Positions 1 to 7,825 of a stretch of 64,000 bases of DNA are shown here, in pieces. The DNA is taken from positions 1-64,000 of the forward strand of contig NZ_HG964450.1 in assembly GCF_000612725.1 (NCBI RefSeq). The letters run 5' to 3'. A program made the translations under genes and the position numbers. This DNA is from Mycolicibacterium austroafricanum. GTDB taxonomy: Bacteria > Actinomycetota > Actinomycetes > Mycobacteriales > Mycobacteriaceae. The notes below the pieces were generated by a model. It did no database searches, was not told the origin of the DNA, and worked only from the letters and a program-made list of their open reading frames with translations. Every line of letters begins with the position of its first letter. Positions within the stretch are counted from its first letter, which is position 1.

Positions 1-781
1 GAGGCGGCACCGCCCCGGCCTCACCGAAGATCGGTGCGCCCGGCGGCGCAGGAGACGGCGGCGCCACCACACCAGCCGGCATTGCCGCGGGCCCGCCGGG
101 AATCGGAGGAGCCGGCGGCGTCACCACACCGGCGGGCACCGCTGCGGGTCCACCGGGAACCGGAGGCAGCGGAGGCAGCGCCGCCCCGCCGTCGCCGATG
201 ACGGGGACGCCCGGAACTGGAGGCGACGGCGGCGCCACGTTGGCCACCGGGGTGCCTGCCGGGGCGCCCGGCACCGGTGGCAGCGGCGGAGTGCCACCAC
301 CGATCGGGGTCCCCGCGGGGACTCCCGGAACGGGCGGCGCAGGCGGGGTCGCGCCCGCTGCCGGCCTGACCGTGGATCCGGGGGGCGTGGGCGGAACCGG
401 CGGTGTCCCAACCCCGGTCGTTGTCGACGCCGGCGTCCCGGGTGTCGGCGGAACAGGCGGGGTGGCACCCGAGGACGGCCGGACCACCGAACCAGGCGGG
501 GTCGGCGGCACCGGCGGTGTTCCGACCGACGACGAGCTGCTGGCGGGCGGCCGCACGACCGGCGGAGCGGGCTGCCCCGGGTTGGTGAACGACCGCGCCG
601 TTTCGGTCAGCGCCTGGGGGATGTCGCCCGGACGGGAGATCACCTGCTGAAGAATGCCCACGCAGGGCACGCCGCCCCGGGTGGGGGTCGCGTTTGCGGA
701 GGGGCCCAGCAGCGGGGCGCTCAAGAACAATCCCGCGCTGCCCATCATGACAACGACGATGCTCTTTTTCGTCCGTGACAT
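1..781 (-). CDS. Proline-rich secreted repeat protein (3' end beyond window)
   Basis: The frame is open from an ATG at 781 to the left edge (260 codons seen, C-terminus missing). The first 31 residues look like a Sec signal peptide: MSRTKK, a hydrophobic run (IVVVMMGSAGLFLSAPLL) and a likely signal-peptidase site after SANA. A purine-rich ribosome binding site (AGGACTGGGAG) lies just upstream. From about residue 70 the protein is a degenerate repeat of roughly 20-24 residues with the core PP-x-PP-x-PG-x-PA. The plus strand of the same DNA reads as a Gly-rich frame, but that frame has no signal peptide or ribosome binding site. I do not recognise a named family; an exported, extended, wall-associated protein is inferred. 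Confidence 0.7.
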   Translation of the reverse strand, partial: MSRTKKSIVVVMMGSAGLFLSAPLLGPSANATPTRGGVPCVGILQQVISRPGDIPQALTETARSFTNPGQPAPPVVRPPASSSSSVGTPPVPPTPPGSVVRPSSGATPPVPPTPGTPASTTTGVGTPPVPPTPPGSTVRPAAGATPPAPPVPGVPAGTPIGGGTPPLPPVPGAPAGTPVANVAPPSPPVPGVPVIGDGGAALPPLPPVPGGPAAVPAGVVTPPAPPIPGGPAAMPAGVVAPPSPAPPGAPIFGEAGAVPP

Positions 782-919
782 GTGCTCCCAGTCCTTCTGC
801 GTTCGTGCCGCGCGAATTACATCCGCGTAGTTACTGGGCTTACTCAACCGACAATTTGAGAAATCACCGCCGCGACAGAACCGGCGTTATCCAACCGTTG
901 TGAAGGAGTGGCGTTCCCG

Positions 920-1221
920 TCACAGACGAGACCGGTGAGCTGCGTTGCCGGCCGCCTGTCGAACCGCCAGCTTCGCCGTGATCGGCCAGCGCCGCGTCGA
1001 GGACCGACAACGGGCCGACGTACTGCAGCGAGGCGCGGAGCCCCGAGCCAGTAGACGCCGCCACCGCCTCGTCGCTGCCGCAACCGGGTGACGTCCGAGG
1101 AACTGCCGCGCGGGCCGGAGATCGTCGTGCGGATGTCCTGGACGACCTCCTGCAGATCGTCCACGCACCGCGAAAGCCGTTGCCGCACTTCAGCTGGGTC
1201 GGTGCGTGCGACGGCCACCAA
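920..1221 (-). pseudogene. Relic of a DevS/DosT-like sensor histidine kinase
   Basis: Three minus-strand frames carry successive pieces of one kinase. The first has RQRLSRCVDDLQEVV-DIRTTI, typical of the HisKA_3 dimerisation/phosphotransfer region. The next has YVGPLSVLDAALADHGEA, and a third has VRQAAGNAA, which resembles the VREAVSNAVRHA box opening the DevS ATPase domain. At least two frameshifts are therefore needed to read it. No phosphoacceptor His motif, GAF domains or complete ATPase domain remain. It sits next to DevR-type genes but in the opposite orientation. The DevS assignment is by remembered family motifs; the frame breaks are seen directly. Confidence 0.65.
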
Positions 1222-1260
1222 CGGTGCACCACAGTGCCCGCGAATCCGCGCTGCGGATGA

Positions 1261-1274
1261 GGACCATTGACCCT
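1261..1274 (+). promoter_or_regulatory. DosR/DevR-like box upstream of nitroreductase
   Basis: GGACCATTGACCCT fits the core of the mycobacterial DosR box (GGGACT-N-N-GTCCC type) at most positions and lies 56 bases before the nitroreductase ATG, a spacing that would let it activate a promoter. devR itself is 1.9 kb downstream, which makes direct control plausible. Motif match only. Confidence 0.5.
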
Positions 1275-1329
1275 GTCAGCCGAACGCTGCGGCGAGCACT
1301 GTTGTTGGTGAACCGAATGGAGGGCCGGG

Positions 1330-2325
1330 ATGCCTGCGACACGAATTCGGATCGAGGCGATAGTCGACGCACTGCAGTTGGCCTGCCGGGCACCGTCGCT
1401 TCACAACAGCCAACCGTGGCGGTGGGTGGTCGTCGACCACAGGCTGGATCTGTACGTCGACCCTGCGCGCGTGATCCGCTCCGCCGACGCCACCGGGCGC
1501 CAGGCGTTGCTGAGCTGCGGTGCCGCGCTCGACCATTTCCGGGTGGCGATGACCGCCGCCGGCTGGAACACCTCGGTCCGGCGATTTCCCGATTCGGCCG
1601 ATCCGCATCACCTGGCCACCATCGAGTTCGCGGCCGCAGGCGAGGTCTCATATGAGCAGAAGCGACGCGCCGATGCGATCCTGTTGCGTCACAGCGATCG
1701 TCTTCCGCTGGCGGCGCCGCCGGACTGGGAGCGGCTGACCGACACATTGACCAGCGCCGCCGGACGCGGTCCCGCGCAACTGCACGTCGTCGCCGAAGAC
1801 CTGCGCAGCCCATTGGCCGAAGTCTCTCGCCTGGCCGAGGCGATGCGCCTCTACGATGCTCGCTACCATGCTGAATTACATTGGTGGACAGCTAGTTTCG
1901 CTGAACGCGAAGGAATTCCGCGCAGTGCGCTGATCACGGCGACCGAAAGCGAACGGGTGGACATCGGACGGTCGTTTCCGGTCACCGCGTCGCCGGAACG
2001 CCGCGGCCACCTCGACGAGGACCGCGCCGGCGTGCTGGTGCTGTCCACAGTGGACGACTCCCGCGAGAGCGTATTACGTTGTGGTGAAGCGTTGTCGGCC
2101 GTCCTTTTGGATGCCACTATGGCGGGAATGTCGACCTGCACCGTCACCCATGTCACCGAAGTGCCCGAAGGGCGCGACGTCCTCGCTTCTTTGATCGGTG
2201 GCACGGCGATCCCCCAGGCCCTCGTGCGGGTGGGGTTGGCCCCGGCGATGGACGCCACCCCGCCGCCGACGCCCCGCCGGCCGGTCCGGGAAGTGCTCGA
2301 GATACGCGGAGGTGCAGCATGTTAG
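1330..2325 (+). CDS. Acg-type NAD(P)H nitroreductase family protein
   Basis: 331 residues, the usual size of the Acg/Rv3131 family found in DosR regulons. The N-terminal segment RAPSLHNSQPWRW (about 20-32) is the FMN-binding region of the nitroreductase fold; ALLSCGAALDHF (about 60-71) and the TCTVTHVTEV segment in the C-terminal half are also family features. Two nitroreductase-like halves make up the family, and the M. tuberculosis Acg protein is thought to sequester flavin rather than act as a classical nitroreductase, so catalysis should not be assumed. The ribosome binding site GGAGGG lies 5 bases before the ATG. The stop overlaps the start of the next gene (ATGTTAG), indicating translational coupling with the stress protein. 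A DosR-like box precedes it. Confidence 0.85.
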   Translation: MPATRIRIEAIVDALQLACRAPSLHNSQPWRWVVVDHRLDLYVDPARVIRSADATGRQALLSCGAALDHFRVAMTAAGWNTSVRRFPDSADPHHLATIEFAAAGEVSYEQKRRADAILLRHSDRLPLAAPPDWERLTDTLTSAAGRGPAQLHVVAEDLRSPLAEVSRLAEAMRLYDARYHAELHWWTASFAEREGIPRSALITATESERVDIGRSFPVTASPERRGHLDEDRAGVLVLSTVDDSRESVLRCGEALSAVLLDATMAGMSTCTVTHVTEVPEGRDVLASLIGGTAIPQALVRVGLAPAMDATPPPTPRRPVREVLEIRGGAAC

Positions 2326-3134
2326 AACCGAGCGCGTGCATCGTGGTCGGTATCGACGGGTCGCCGGCTGGTGTCGACGCCGCGCTGTGGGCGATCGAGC
2401 AAGCTGTCGACCACGACATGCCGCTGCGGTTGGTGTATGTGGTCGACGCCGGCGAGCATGGCACCGTCGATCCGCACGACCAGGCGCGCAGTATCGCCAC
2501 CGCAGAGGTGGCCCTGCGCTACGCACTGGCCGCGGTGGAGTCGGTCGAGCGGCCGGTCAAGATCGAGGTGGAGATCCTGCAGGGCAGACCGGTTCAGACG
2601 CTGCTTGAGGCGGCCCGGTCCGCGGCGATGCTGTGCATCGGGGCCCGGGGACTCAAGCACTCCACCCAGGGCCGGATCGGGTCGACCGCGGTGGCACTCG
2701 CGACGTCGGCACTCTGCCCGGTCGCAATCGTGCGCTCGCACCGTCCCCACCGCAGGGACCGTGCCGTGGTCATCGAGTTCACCGACGGCGCCGTGATGCA
2801 GCGCGGTCTCGCCGAAGCGAAGCGACGGCGGGTACCTGCGCGGGTGCTGATCCCGGCACGGACGCACCCAGACGCCAGATCGCACGCCTCGGCCGCATGG
2901 GAGCGCAGGCTCGCCGAGTGGCAACGCAGTTACCCCGACGTCGAGATCGTCCCGGTCAGCGAACGCATCGACACTCTGGACTATCTGGCGGCGCATGGGG
3001 GCGACGTGCAACTGGTGGTCGCGGGCCGCAACCGGCCCGGCGGCGTGGCTGCTCTCGTCGGACCTCCCGGCAACGCCGCCCTTCGCGACACCGATTGTTC
3101 GATACTGGTGTGTGAACCGCACAACGTACTGTGA
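2319..3134 (+). CDS. Tandem-domain universal stress protein
   Basis: 271 residues with two UspA-type domains. The first (residues 6-142) starts IVVGIDGSP and ends with the ATP-binding pattern G-x2-G-x9-G-S (GARGLKHSTQGRIGS) followed by LCPVAIVR. The second (about 147-268) is more divergent but ends DCSILVCEP. Tandem Usp proteins of this sort (for example Rv3134c) stand directly upstream of devR in mycobacteria, which is the arrangement here. It starts within the end of the nitroreductase gene and is followed after 36 bases by devR, so the three probably form one transcript. Role inferred: adenine-nucleotide sensing during hypoxia or dormancy. Confidence 0.88.
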   Translation: MLEPSACIVVGIDGSPAGVDAALWAIEQAVDHDMPLRLVYVVDAGEHGTVDPHDQARSIATAEVALRYALAAVESVERPVKIEVEILQGRPVQTLLEAARSAAMLCIGARGLKHSTQGRIGSTAVALATSALCPVAIVRSHRPHRRDRAVVIEFTDGAVMQRGLAEAKRRRVPARVLIPARTHPDARSHASAAWERRLAEWQRSYPDVEIVPVSERIDTLDYLAAHGGDVQLVVAGRNRPGGVAALVGPPGNAALRDTDCSILVCEPHNVL

Positions 3135-3170
3135 TCGGGTGCCGACCCGTTGGGGGGATAACGTCGCAAC

Positions 3171-3821
3171 ATGGTGAAGGTTTTCCTGGTAGACGACCAC
3201 GAAGTGGTCCGGCGCGGACTGATCGACCTGCTCAGCAGTGACCCCGAACTCGACGTGGTCGGCGAGGCGGGATCCGTTGCCGAGGCGCTGGCGCGCATCC
3301 CTGCGCTACAGCCCGACGTCGCGGTACTCGACGTCCGCCTGCCCGACGGCAACGGCATCGAGTTGTGTCGGGACCTGCTCTCCCGGCTTCCCGACCTGCG
3401 CTGCCTGATGTTGACCTCATTCACCTCCGACGAGGCGATGCTCGACGCGATCCTCGCCGGCGCCAGCGGCTACGTGGTGAAGGACATCAAGGGGATGGAA
3501 CTGGCCCAGGCCATCAAAGACGTCGGGTCGGGCCGCTCCCTGCTCGACAACCGGGCCGCCGCGGCGCTGATGGCCCGGCTGCGCGGTGAGGGTGAGCGCA
3601 CCGACCCGCTGTCCGGCCTGACCGAACAGGAGCGCGTGCTGCTCGGCCTGCTCGGTGAGGGCCTGACCAACAAGCAGATCGCGGCCCGGATGTTCCTCGC
3701 CGAGAAGACGGTCAAGAACTACGTGTCCCGGCTACTGGCCAAGTTGGGCATGGAGCGCCGCACCCAGGCCGCGGTGTTCGTGTCCAAGCTCGAGCGCCAC
3801 CATCGGCCGGACGGCGAATAG
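3171..3821 (+). CDS. devR: Dormancy response regulator DevR/DosR
   Basis: 216 residues, NarL/FixJ class. The receiver domain (1-120) begins [16 protein letters not shown] with acidic residues D8/D9, phospho-acceptor D54 in [10 protein letters not shown] and the conserved KDIKG segment. The C-terminal LuxR-type HTH (about 148-205) contains [37 protein letters not shown]. The sequence closely follows M. tuberculosis DevR as I recall it, including [11 protein letters not shown]. It binds DosR boxes to switch on the hypoxia/NO/CO regulon. A GGGGGG ribosome binding site precedes the ATG. In M. tuberculosis devS overlaps the devR end; here the next gene is on the opposite strand, so no partner kinase is encoded downstream. 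Confidence 0.93.
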   Translation: MVKVFLVDDHEVVRRGLIDLLSSDPELDVVGEAGSVAEALARIPALQPDVAVLDVRLPDGNGIELCRDLLSRLPDLRCLMLTSFTSDEAMLDAILAGASGYVVKDIKGMELAQAIKDVGSGRSLLDNRAAAALMARLRGEGERTDPLSGLTEQERVLLGLLGEGLTNKQIAARMFLAEKTVKNYVSRLLAKLGMERRTQAAVFVSKLERHHRPDGE

Positions 3822-3838
3822 CGGCAACCAGGCGCCCT

Positions 3839-4831
3839 TCACGCGATGGGCGACCCGTCAAGGTGGGCAATGACTTCAGTCACGTCACGGCGTGGGGTCG
3901 CGGGCAGCGGGTCTGCGTTGACCGGTGCCCATCCCACCCGCAACAGCATCTGCGGATGTCCGTCGGTGCCGAACACGTCACGACGGACCGCCTCGCGGGT
4001 GTCGGCGATCTCCAGCGGCTCGGTGATGGGGCAGCACGCCAGCCCGAGCGCCGTTGCGGTCAACAGCACGATGCTGGTCGCCTCTCCCGCCCGCAGCCAG
4101 GACAATCGGTCGTCCTCGACCGTGCCGAGTGCCAGCACCGCCGCGTTGTCGTCGGCCGGCTCGGTGTTCGGGGTCTGCGGTAGCACACCACCGGCGAAGG
4201 CTCGCAACGGAATCGGTCCGGTGCCGTCGCCGTCGGGCACATTGCGGGCGGGAACTCCGGCCGTCGACGCGTACCGGCCGCTCCAGGTGGCCAGCTCGGC
4301 CAGGTAACCCTGGTCGGACTGGTGCTGGAACGCGGCCTCGTTCACCAAGCGTTTGAGGGCGTCCAGGTCGTCGACGCGGCGCAGCATCACCCCCGCGCGG
4401 GCAGCCCGGGCGCCCATCAGGGCGATGTCCCCCCGCGGCACCGGCCATGGGCTGTAGTGGCGACGGTCCGTGCGGCGCCGCGGGATCGCGGCGGCCAGGG
4501 TGATGTCGAGCTCCGCCGCTGGGTAGCGATGCACCTGGATCGCTGCGACGTGATTCGGATCAGCCGGGTTGGGAAACCTGTGCACCTTCGACTGCCAACC
4601 CAGCGCCGCCAGCGCCACCACACAGTGGTTGAGCGCCGTTCCGCAGCTGAGCATGAAGTCCCGGGCGTCCGGGTCGATGTGCGGCAGCAACAGATCGGGG
4701 TTGGCGAACAGGTGCAGACTGTGGTCGCCCACCCGCCACTGCCATGGTTGTGAGTTGTGCACTGACGGCGCACGATTCGCCAGCGACAACGCCGACCGCA
4801 GGGTCACGCTGTCCGGAAAGTTCGTGGTCAT
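3839..4831 (-). CDS. Acg/Rv3131-type nitroreductase family protein
   Basis: 330 residues, convergent with devR (17-base gap). It has the same family marks as the protein starting at 1330: RAPSVHNSQPWQWRV (20-34), LSCGTALNHCVVALAALGWQ, PRRRTDRRHYSPWPVP (about 116-131) and TALGLACCPITEPLEI near the C-terminus. The latter segments are close to remembered Rv3131, making this the likelier Rv3131 counterpart, while the 1330 gene is a paralogue. FMN binding is expected from the fold; substrate unknown. Its upstream region (4899-4918) has a poorer DosR-like sequence and an inverted repeat (4887-4900). Confidence 0.85.
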   Translation of the reverse strand: MTTNFPDSVTLRSALSLANRAPSVHNSQPWQWRVGDHSLHLFANPDLLLPHIDPDARDFMLSCGTALNHCVVALAALGWQSKVHRFPNPADPNHVAAIQVHRYPAAELDITLAAAIPRRRTDRRHYSPWPVPRGDIALMGARAARAGVMLRRVDDLDALKRLVNEAAFQHQSDQGYLAELATWSGRYASTAGVPARNVPDGDGTGPIPLRAFAGGVLPQTPNTEPADDNAAVLALGTVEDDRLSWLRAGEATSIVLLTATALGLACCPITEPLEIADTREAVRRDVFGTDGHPQMLLRVGWAPVNADPLPATPRRDVTEVIAHLDGSPIA

Positions 4832-4886
4832 CGCCTCGTGTCCCCTTCAGGTGTGGTCGTCCTCCCTCCAAGGATTGCTCCGCGCG

Positions 4887-4918
4887 TGACCCCGAGGTCA
4901 GAGCATAAAGACCTCTTC
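4887..4918 (-). promoter_or_regulatory. Inverted repeat and weak DosR-like box upstream of nitroreductase
   Basis: Reading the minus strand, GAAGAGGTCTTTATGCTCTG (4899-4918) matches the 20-base DosR box at only about half its positions. It adjoins a perfect inverted repeat, TGACC-TCGG-GGTCA (4887-4900). Both lie 56-87 bases before the gene's start. The repeat is seen directly; regulator identity is a guess. Confidence 0.3.
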
Positions 4919-4927
4919 TGCCGGGAA

Positions 4928-6574
4928 CTACCGCAACCACACCGCGGTGTCCGGCGGCAGCATGCCGTCGACCCCGGGCTCCGAGGCCAGCACCACCGCC
5001 GCTCCGGCCGGCAGCGGCACGCCGGCGTCGCCGGTGTTGACCCAGCACTGCGCTCCCCCGCGCTCGAACGCCGCGATGTCGGACGCCACCTCAAGCCACT
5101 TGACGTCCCCGGTGTCACGCCACATCGTCGGGCGGAGTTCCAGGGCGGAGCGGTACAGGTTCAGCGTCGAACCCGGATCGCGCTCCTGCGCTTCCACGCT
5201 GTGCTCGGCCCAGTGCTCGGGCTGCGGCAACCACGTCACCGCTGCGGGGTGTGCCGCGAATCCGTAGGGCACCGACGTTTCGGTCCAGGGCAACGGGATC
5301 CGACACCCGTCCCGACCGACGTCGGTGAATCCGGACTGCACCCACGTCGGGTCCTGACGCGCCTCGTCGGGCAGATCCTCGACCTCCTCGAGGCCGAGTT
5401 CCTCACCCTGGTAGACGTAGGCCGTTCCCGGTAACGCGAGCTGCACGAGCGCCGCGGCGCGGGCACGCCTGCGCCCGAGGGCATGGTCGGGCCGTTCGTC
5501 CTCCCAACGGCCCCGCTCCCAGTCCGTCTCGATCAGGTGGGCGGGCTGCGAGCGGGAGAACCTTGTCACGGTGCGGGTGACGTCGTGGTTGGACAGCACC
5601 CAGGTGGGCGGCGCGCCGACCGACGCGGCCGAATCGATCGCGTCGTCGATGACCTCGCGCAGCATCTGCGCACGCCACGGGGTGCGCAGGAAGTCGAACT
5701 GGAACGCGGTGTGCAGTTCGTCGGGCCGCAGGTAGCGGGCCAGCCGGGCGTTGCTGGACACCCACGCCTCTGCGATGAAGATCCGCTCGGGCGCGTAGCG
5801 GTCGGCCACCGCCCGCCAGCCGCGGTATATGTCGTGCACGCCGTCCTGATCCCAGGCGGGGTGGCGGCTTTGGACCTGCAGGAGGGTGTGCGGCTCCGCA
5901 TCGACGCCCGCCCCGTCGGGCAGGCCCGCCGCTTTGACCAGCCCGTGCGCCACGTCGATGCGGAAACCGTCGACACCACGGTCGAACCAGAACGCCAGGA
6001 TGTCCTCGAACTCCGCACGGACCTCGTCGTTCTCCCAGTTCAGGTCCGGTTGGCCGGGAGCGAACAGATGCAGATACCACTGGCCTTCCAGCGGACCACG
6101 GTCCACCCGCGTCCACGCCGGGCCCCCGAAGACGCTCTGCCAGTCGTTGGGCGGCAGCTCACCGTCGGCACCCCGCCCAGCCAGGAAGTGGTAGCGCCGC
6201 CGGGCGCCGGGCTCGCCGGCGAGGGCGGCACGGAACCACGCGTGCTGGTCGGACGTGTGATTGGGGACGATGTCGAGGATCACCCGGATTCCGAGAGCGT
6301 GCGCCTCCGCGATCAGCGCCCGCGCATCCTCGAGGGTGCCGTAGGCCGGCTCGATGTCGCGGTAGTCGGCTACGTCGTACCCCGCGTCGGCCATCGGCGA
6401 CGGATACCACGGGTTGATCCACATGGCATCCACACCGAGCCGCGCCAGATACGGCAGCCTGGCCCGCAGACCCGCGATGTCGCCGACGCCGTCGCCGTTT
6501 CCATCAGCGAAGCTGCGGATGTAGACCTGGTAGACGACGGCGGTCTGCCACCAGGGCGACTCTTCGGGGGCCAC
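4928..6574 (-). CDS. aglA: Alpha-glucosidase, glycoside hydrolase family 13
   Basis: 548 residues from the GTG at 6574, chosen because GGAGGAG stands 7 bases upstream; a longer frame starting at 6613 would run across a likely operator. The catalytic barrel starts WWQTAVVYQVYIRSF, with DIVPNHTS (region I), GFRIDVAHGL (nucleophile Asp about 207), IFIAEAWV (acid/base Glu about 269) and LSNHDVTR (Asp about 331). These are the GH13 oligo-1,6-glucosidase/maltase-type signatures. No signal peptide, so it acts on imported alpha-glucosides in the cytoplasm. It is divergent from a LacI regulator and close to a sugar importer, supporting uptake and intracellular hydrolysis of an alpha-linked disaccharide or oligosaccharide. 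The exact sugar cannot be read from sequence. Confidence 0.88.
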   Translation of the reverse strand: MAPEESPWWQTAVVYQVYIRSFADGNGDGVGDIAGLRARLPYLARLGVDAMWINPWYPSPMADAGYDVADYRDIEPAYGTLEDARALIAEAHALGIRVILDIVPNHTSDQHAWFRAALAGEPGARRRYHFLAGRGADGELPPNDWQSVFGGPAWTRVDRGPLEGQWYLHLFAPGQPDLNWENDEVRAEFEDILAFWFDRGVDGFRIDVAHGLVKAAGLPDGAGVDAEPHTLLQVQSRHPAWDQDGVHDIYRGWRAVADRYAPERIFIAEAWVSSNARLARYLRPDELHTAFQFDFLRTPWRAQMLREVIDDAIDSAASVGAPPTWVLSNHDVTRTVTRFSRSQPAHLIETDWERGRWEDERPDHALGRRRARAAALVQLALPGTAYVYQGEELGLEEVEDLPDEARQDPTWVQSGFTDVGRDGCRIPLPWTETSVPYGFAAHPAAVTWLPQPEHWAEHSVEAQERDPGSTLNLYRSALELRPTMWRDTGDVKWLEVASDIAAFERGGAQCWVNTGDAGVPLPAGAAVVLASEPGVDGMLPPDTAVWLR

Positions 6575-6599
6575 GGGCGAACTCCTCCACACGGTGCGT

Positions 6600-6607
6600 A
6601 AACGTTT
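6600..6607. promoter_or_regulatory. LacI-type operator core before aglA
   Basis: AAACGTTT is a self-complementary 8-mer with the central CG typical of LacI/GalR operators. It lies 26 bases upstream of the aglA start and upstream of the lacI-type gene on the other strand, so one protein could control both. Confidence 0.45.
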
Positions 6608-6658
6608 TCTCACTCAGATTCCCGCGGGAGCACCATATTGTCAATCTGTATTGTCCAT

Positions 6659-6674
6659 ACGTAAATAGTTACGT
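6659..6674. promoter_or_regulatory. Inverted repeat in aglA-lacI intergenic region
   Basis: ACGTAA-ATAG-TTACGT has perfect 6-base arms with a 4-base centre and lies 21 bases before the regulator ATG. It could be a second operator for autorepression. No protein assignment from sequence alone. Confidence 0.35.
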
Positions 6675-6694
6675 TCAGATAGTGTTGCGACCTG

Positions 6695-7720
6695 ATGATT
6701 CCGAAGCAGACCGTCAACATGACCGACGTCGCGCGACGCTCGGGCGTCTCGATCGCCTCGGTGTCCCGTGCCCTGCGCGGCGAGTCCGGGGTTTCTGCCG
6801 CCACCCGCGACCGCATTCTGTCGGCGGCGCGCGAGCTCGCCTACGTGGTGTCGCCGGAGGCCTCACGGTTGTCGGGCGGCCCCACCGGCCGCGTCGGGGT
6901 CATCGTGCCCCGGGTGGATGCGTGGTTCTACTCGACGATCCTGGCGGGCATCGCCGACGAATTCGACACCGTCGGTATGGATCTGATCTTGTGCACGCTT
7001 CCGACATCGGCGGCCCGTCACCGGTTCTTCGAAGCACTTCCGTTGCGTCGCAAGGTCGACGCGGCGGTCGTGGTCTCCCTCCCTCTGTCCGCGCGGGAGC
7101 GCACCCGGCTCGATCAACTCGCGGTGCCGACCGTGTTCGTCGGGGGCCACCGCACCGAAGACCACCGGCCGTGGGTCGGCATCGACGACGAGCGCGCCGC
7201 CCAGCAGGCCGTCGGCCATCTGCTGCGGATCGGCCATCACGACATCGCGATGATCCAGGCCGCCGACGACACCGACATCCCGTGGGCGACCGATCAGGCC
7301 CGGATCCGCGGATTTCACCAGACGATGCAGGAGGCCGGTCTCGCGGACCCGACTGTGGTCACGGTGAAGTGGAGTGTCGACGGTGGCTCACACGGAATGG
7401 AGACGCTACTCAGCCGCTCCCGGCCGCCGACCGCGGTGTTCTGCCACTCCGACGAGATCGCGCTCGGCGCGCTGCGCACCCTGCGTCGATCAGGAATATC
7501 TGTACCACAACAGGTTTCGGTGATCGGTGTCGACGACCATCCCGCCGCCGAACTCAGCGATCTGACGACGGTCGCCCAGCCGGTTCGCGAACAGGGTCGG
7601 ATCGCCGCCCGGGTGGTGCTCGGAGGGCTCGGCGACGGGGATGCGTCCGGACCGCCGGCATCGGTCACCACGCTGCCGACCCGCCTGGTGGTCCGCGGAT
7701 CCACCGCCCCGCCGCGCTGA
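6695..7720 (+). CDS. LacI-family transcriptional regulator
   Basis: 341 residues. The N-terminal HTH (about 8-29) reads NMTDVARRSGVSIASVSRALRG, with the LacI hinge following (RILSAARELAYVVSPEASRL). The periplasmic-binding-protein-like effector domain (about 60-335) contains VGVIVPRVDAWFYSTILAGI, the HSDEIALGALR segment and the QVSVIGVDDHP motif. Divergent from aglA and followed by the sugar importer, so it likely represses both until the sugar or a derivative binds. The start could also be the ATG at 6719, immediately before the HTH; neither has a good ribosome binding site. Confidence 0.9.
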   Translation: MIPKQTVNMTDVARRSGVSIASVSRALRGESGVSAATRDRILSAARELAYVVSPEASRLSGGPTGRVGVIVPRVDAWFYSTILAGIADEFDTVGMDLILCTLPTSAARHRFFEALPLRRKVDAAVVVSLPLSARERTRLDQLAVPTVFVGGHRTEDHRPWVGIDDERAAQQAVGHLLRIGHHDIAMIQAADDTDIPWATDQARIRGFHQTMQEAGLADPTVVTVKWSVDGGSHGMETLLSRSRPPTAVFCHSDEIALGALRTLRRSGISVPQQVSVIGVDDHPAAELSDLTTVAQPVREQGRIAARVVLGGLGDGDASGPPASVTTLPTRLVVRGSTAPPR

Positions 7721-7740
7721 GACCGCTGCCCCACCAGCGC

Positions 7741-7764
7741 TGTGAGGTGTGACACACTCTCACA
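7741..7764. promoter_or_regulatory. Near-perfect palindrome upstream of sugar importer operon
   Basis: TGTGAG-GTGTG-A-CACAC-T-CTCACA: perfect inner arms (GTGTG/CACAC) and outer arms (TGTGAG/CTCACA) offset by one base. It lies between the lacI stop and the importer's first ATG (7826), where an operator or promoter element would be expected. It does not resemble the AAACGTTT core near aglA. Confidence 0.4.
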
Positions 7765-7825
7765 CGTACCGAATGTGCTGCCCGTGGCCCTCATCGGAGA
7801 CCACAACTTCATAGACGAGGACGTG

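Noticed and set aside
198..650. Plus-strand glycine-rich frame at the left edge
   Set aside because: It is the complement of the proline-rich gene. The minus strand has a signal peptide, ribosome binding site and continuous frame; the plus frame has none and ends in unstructured sequence.
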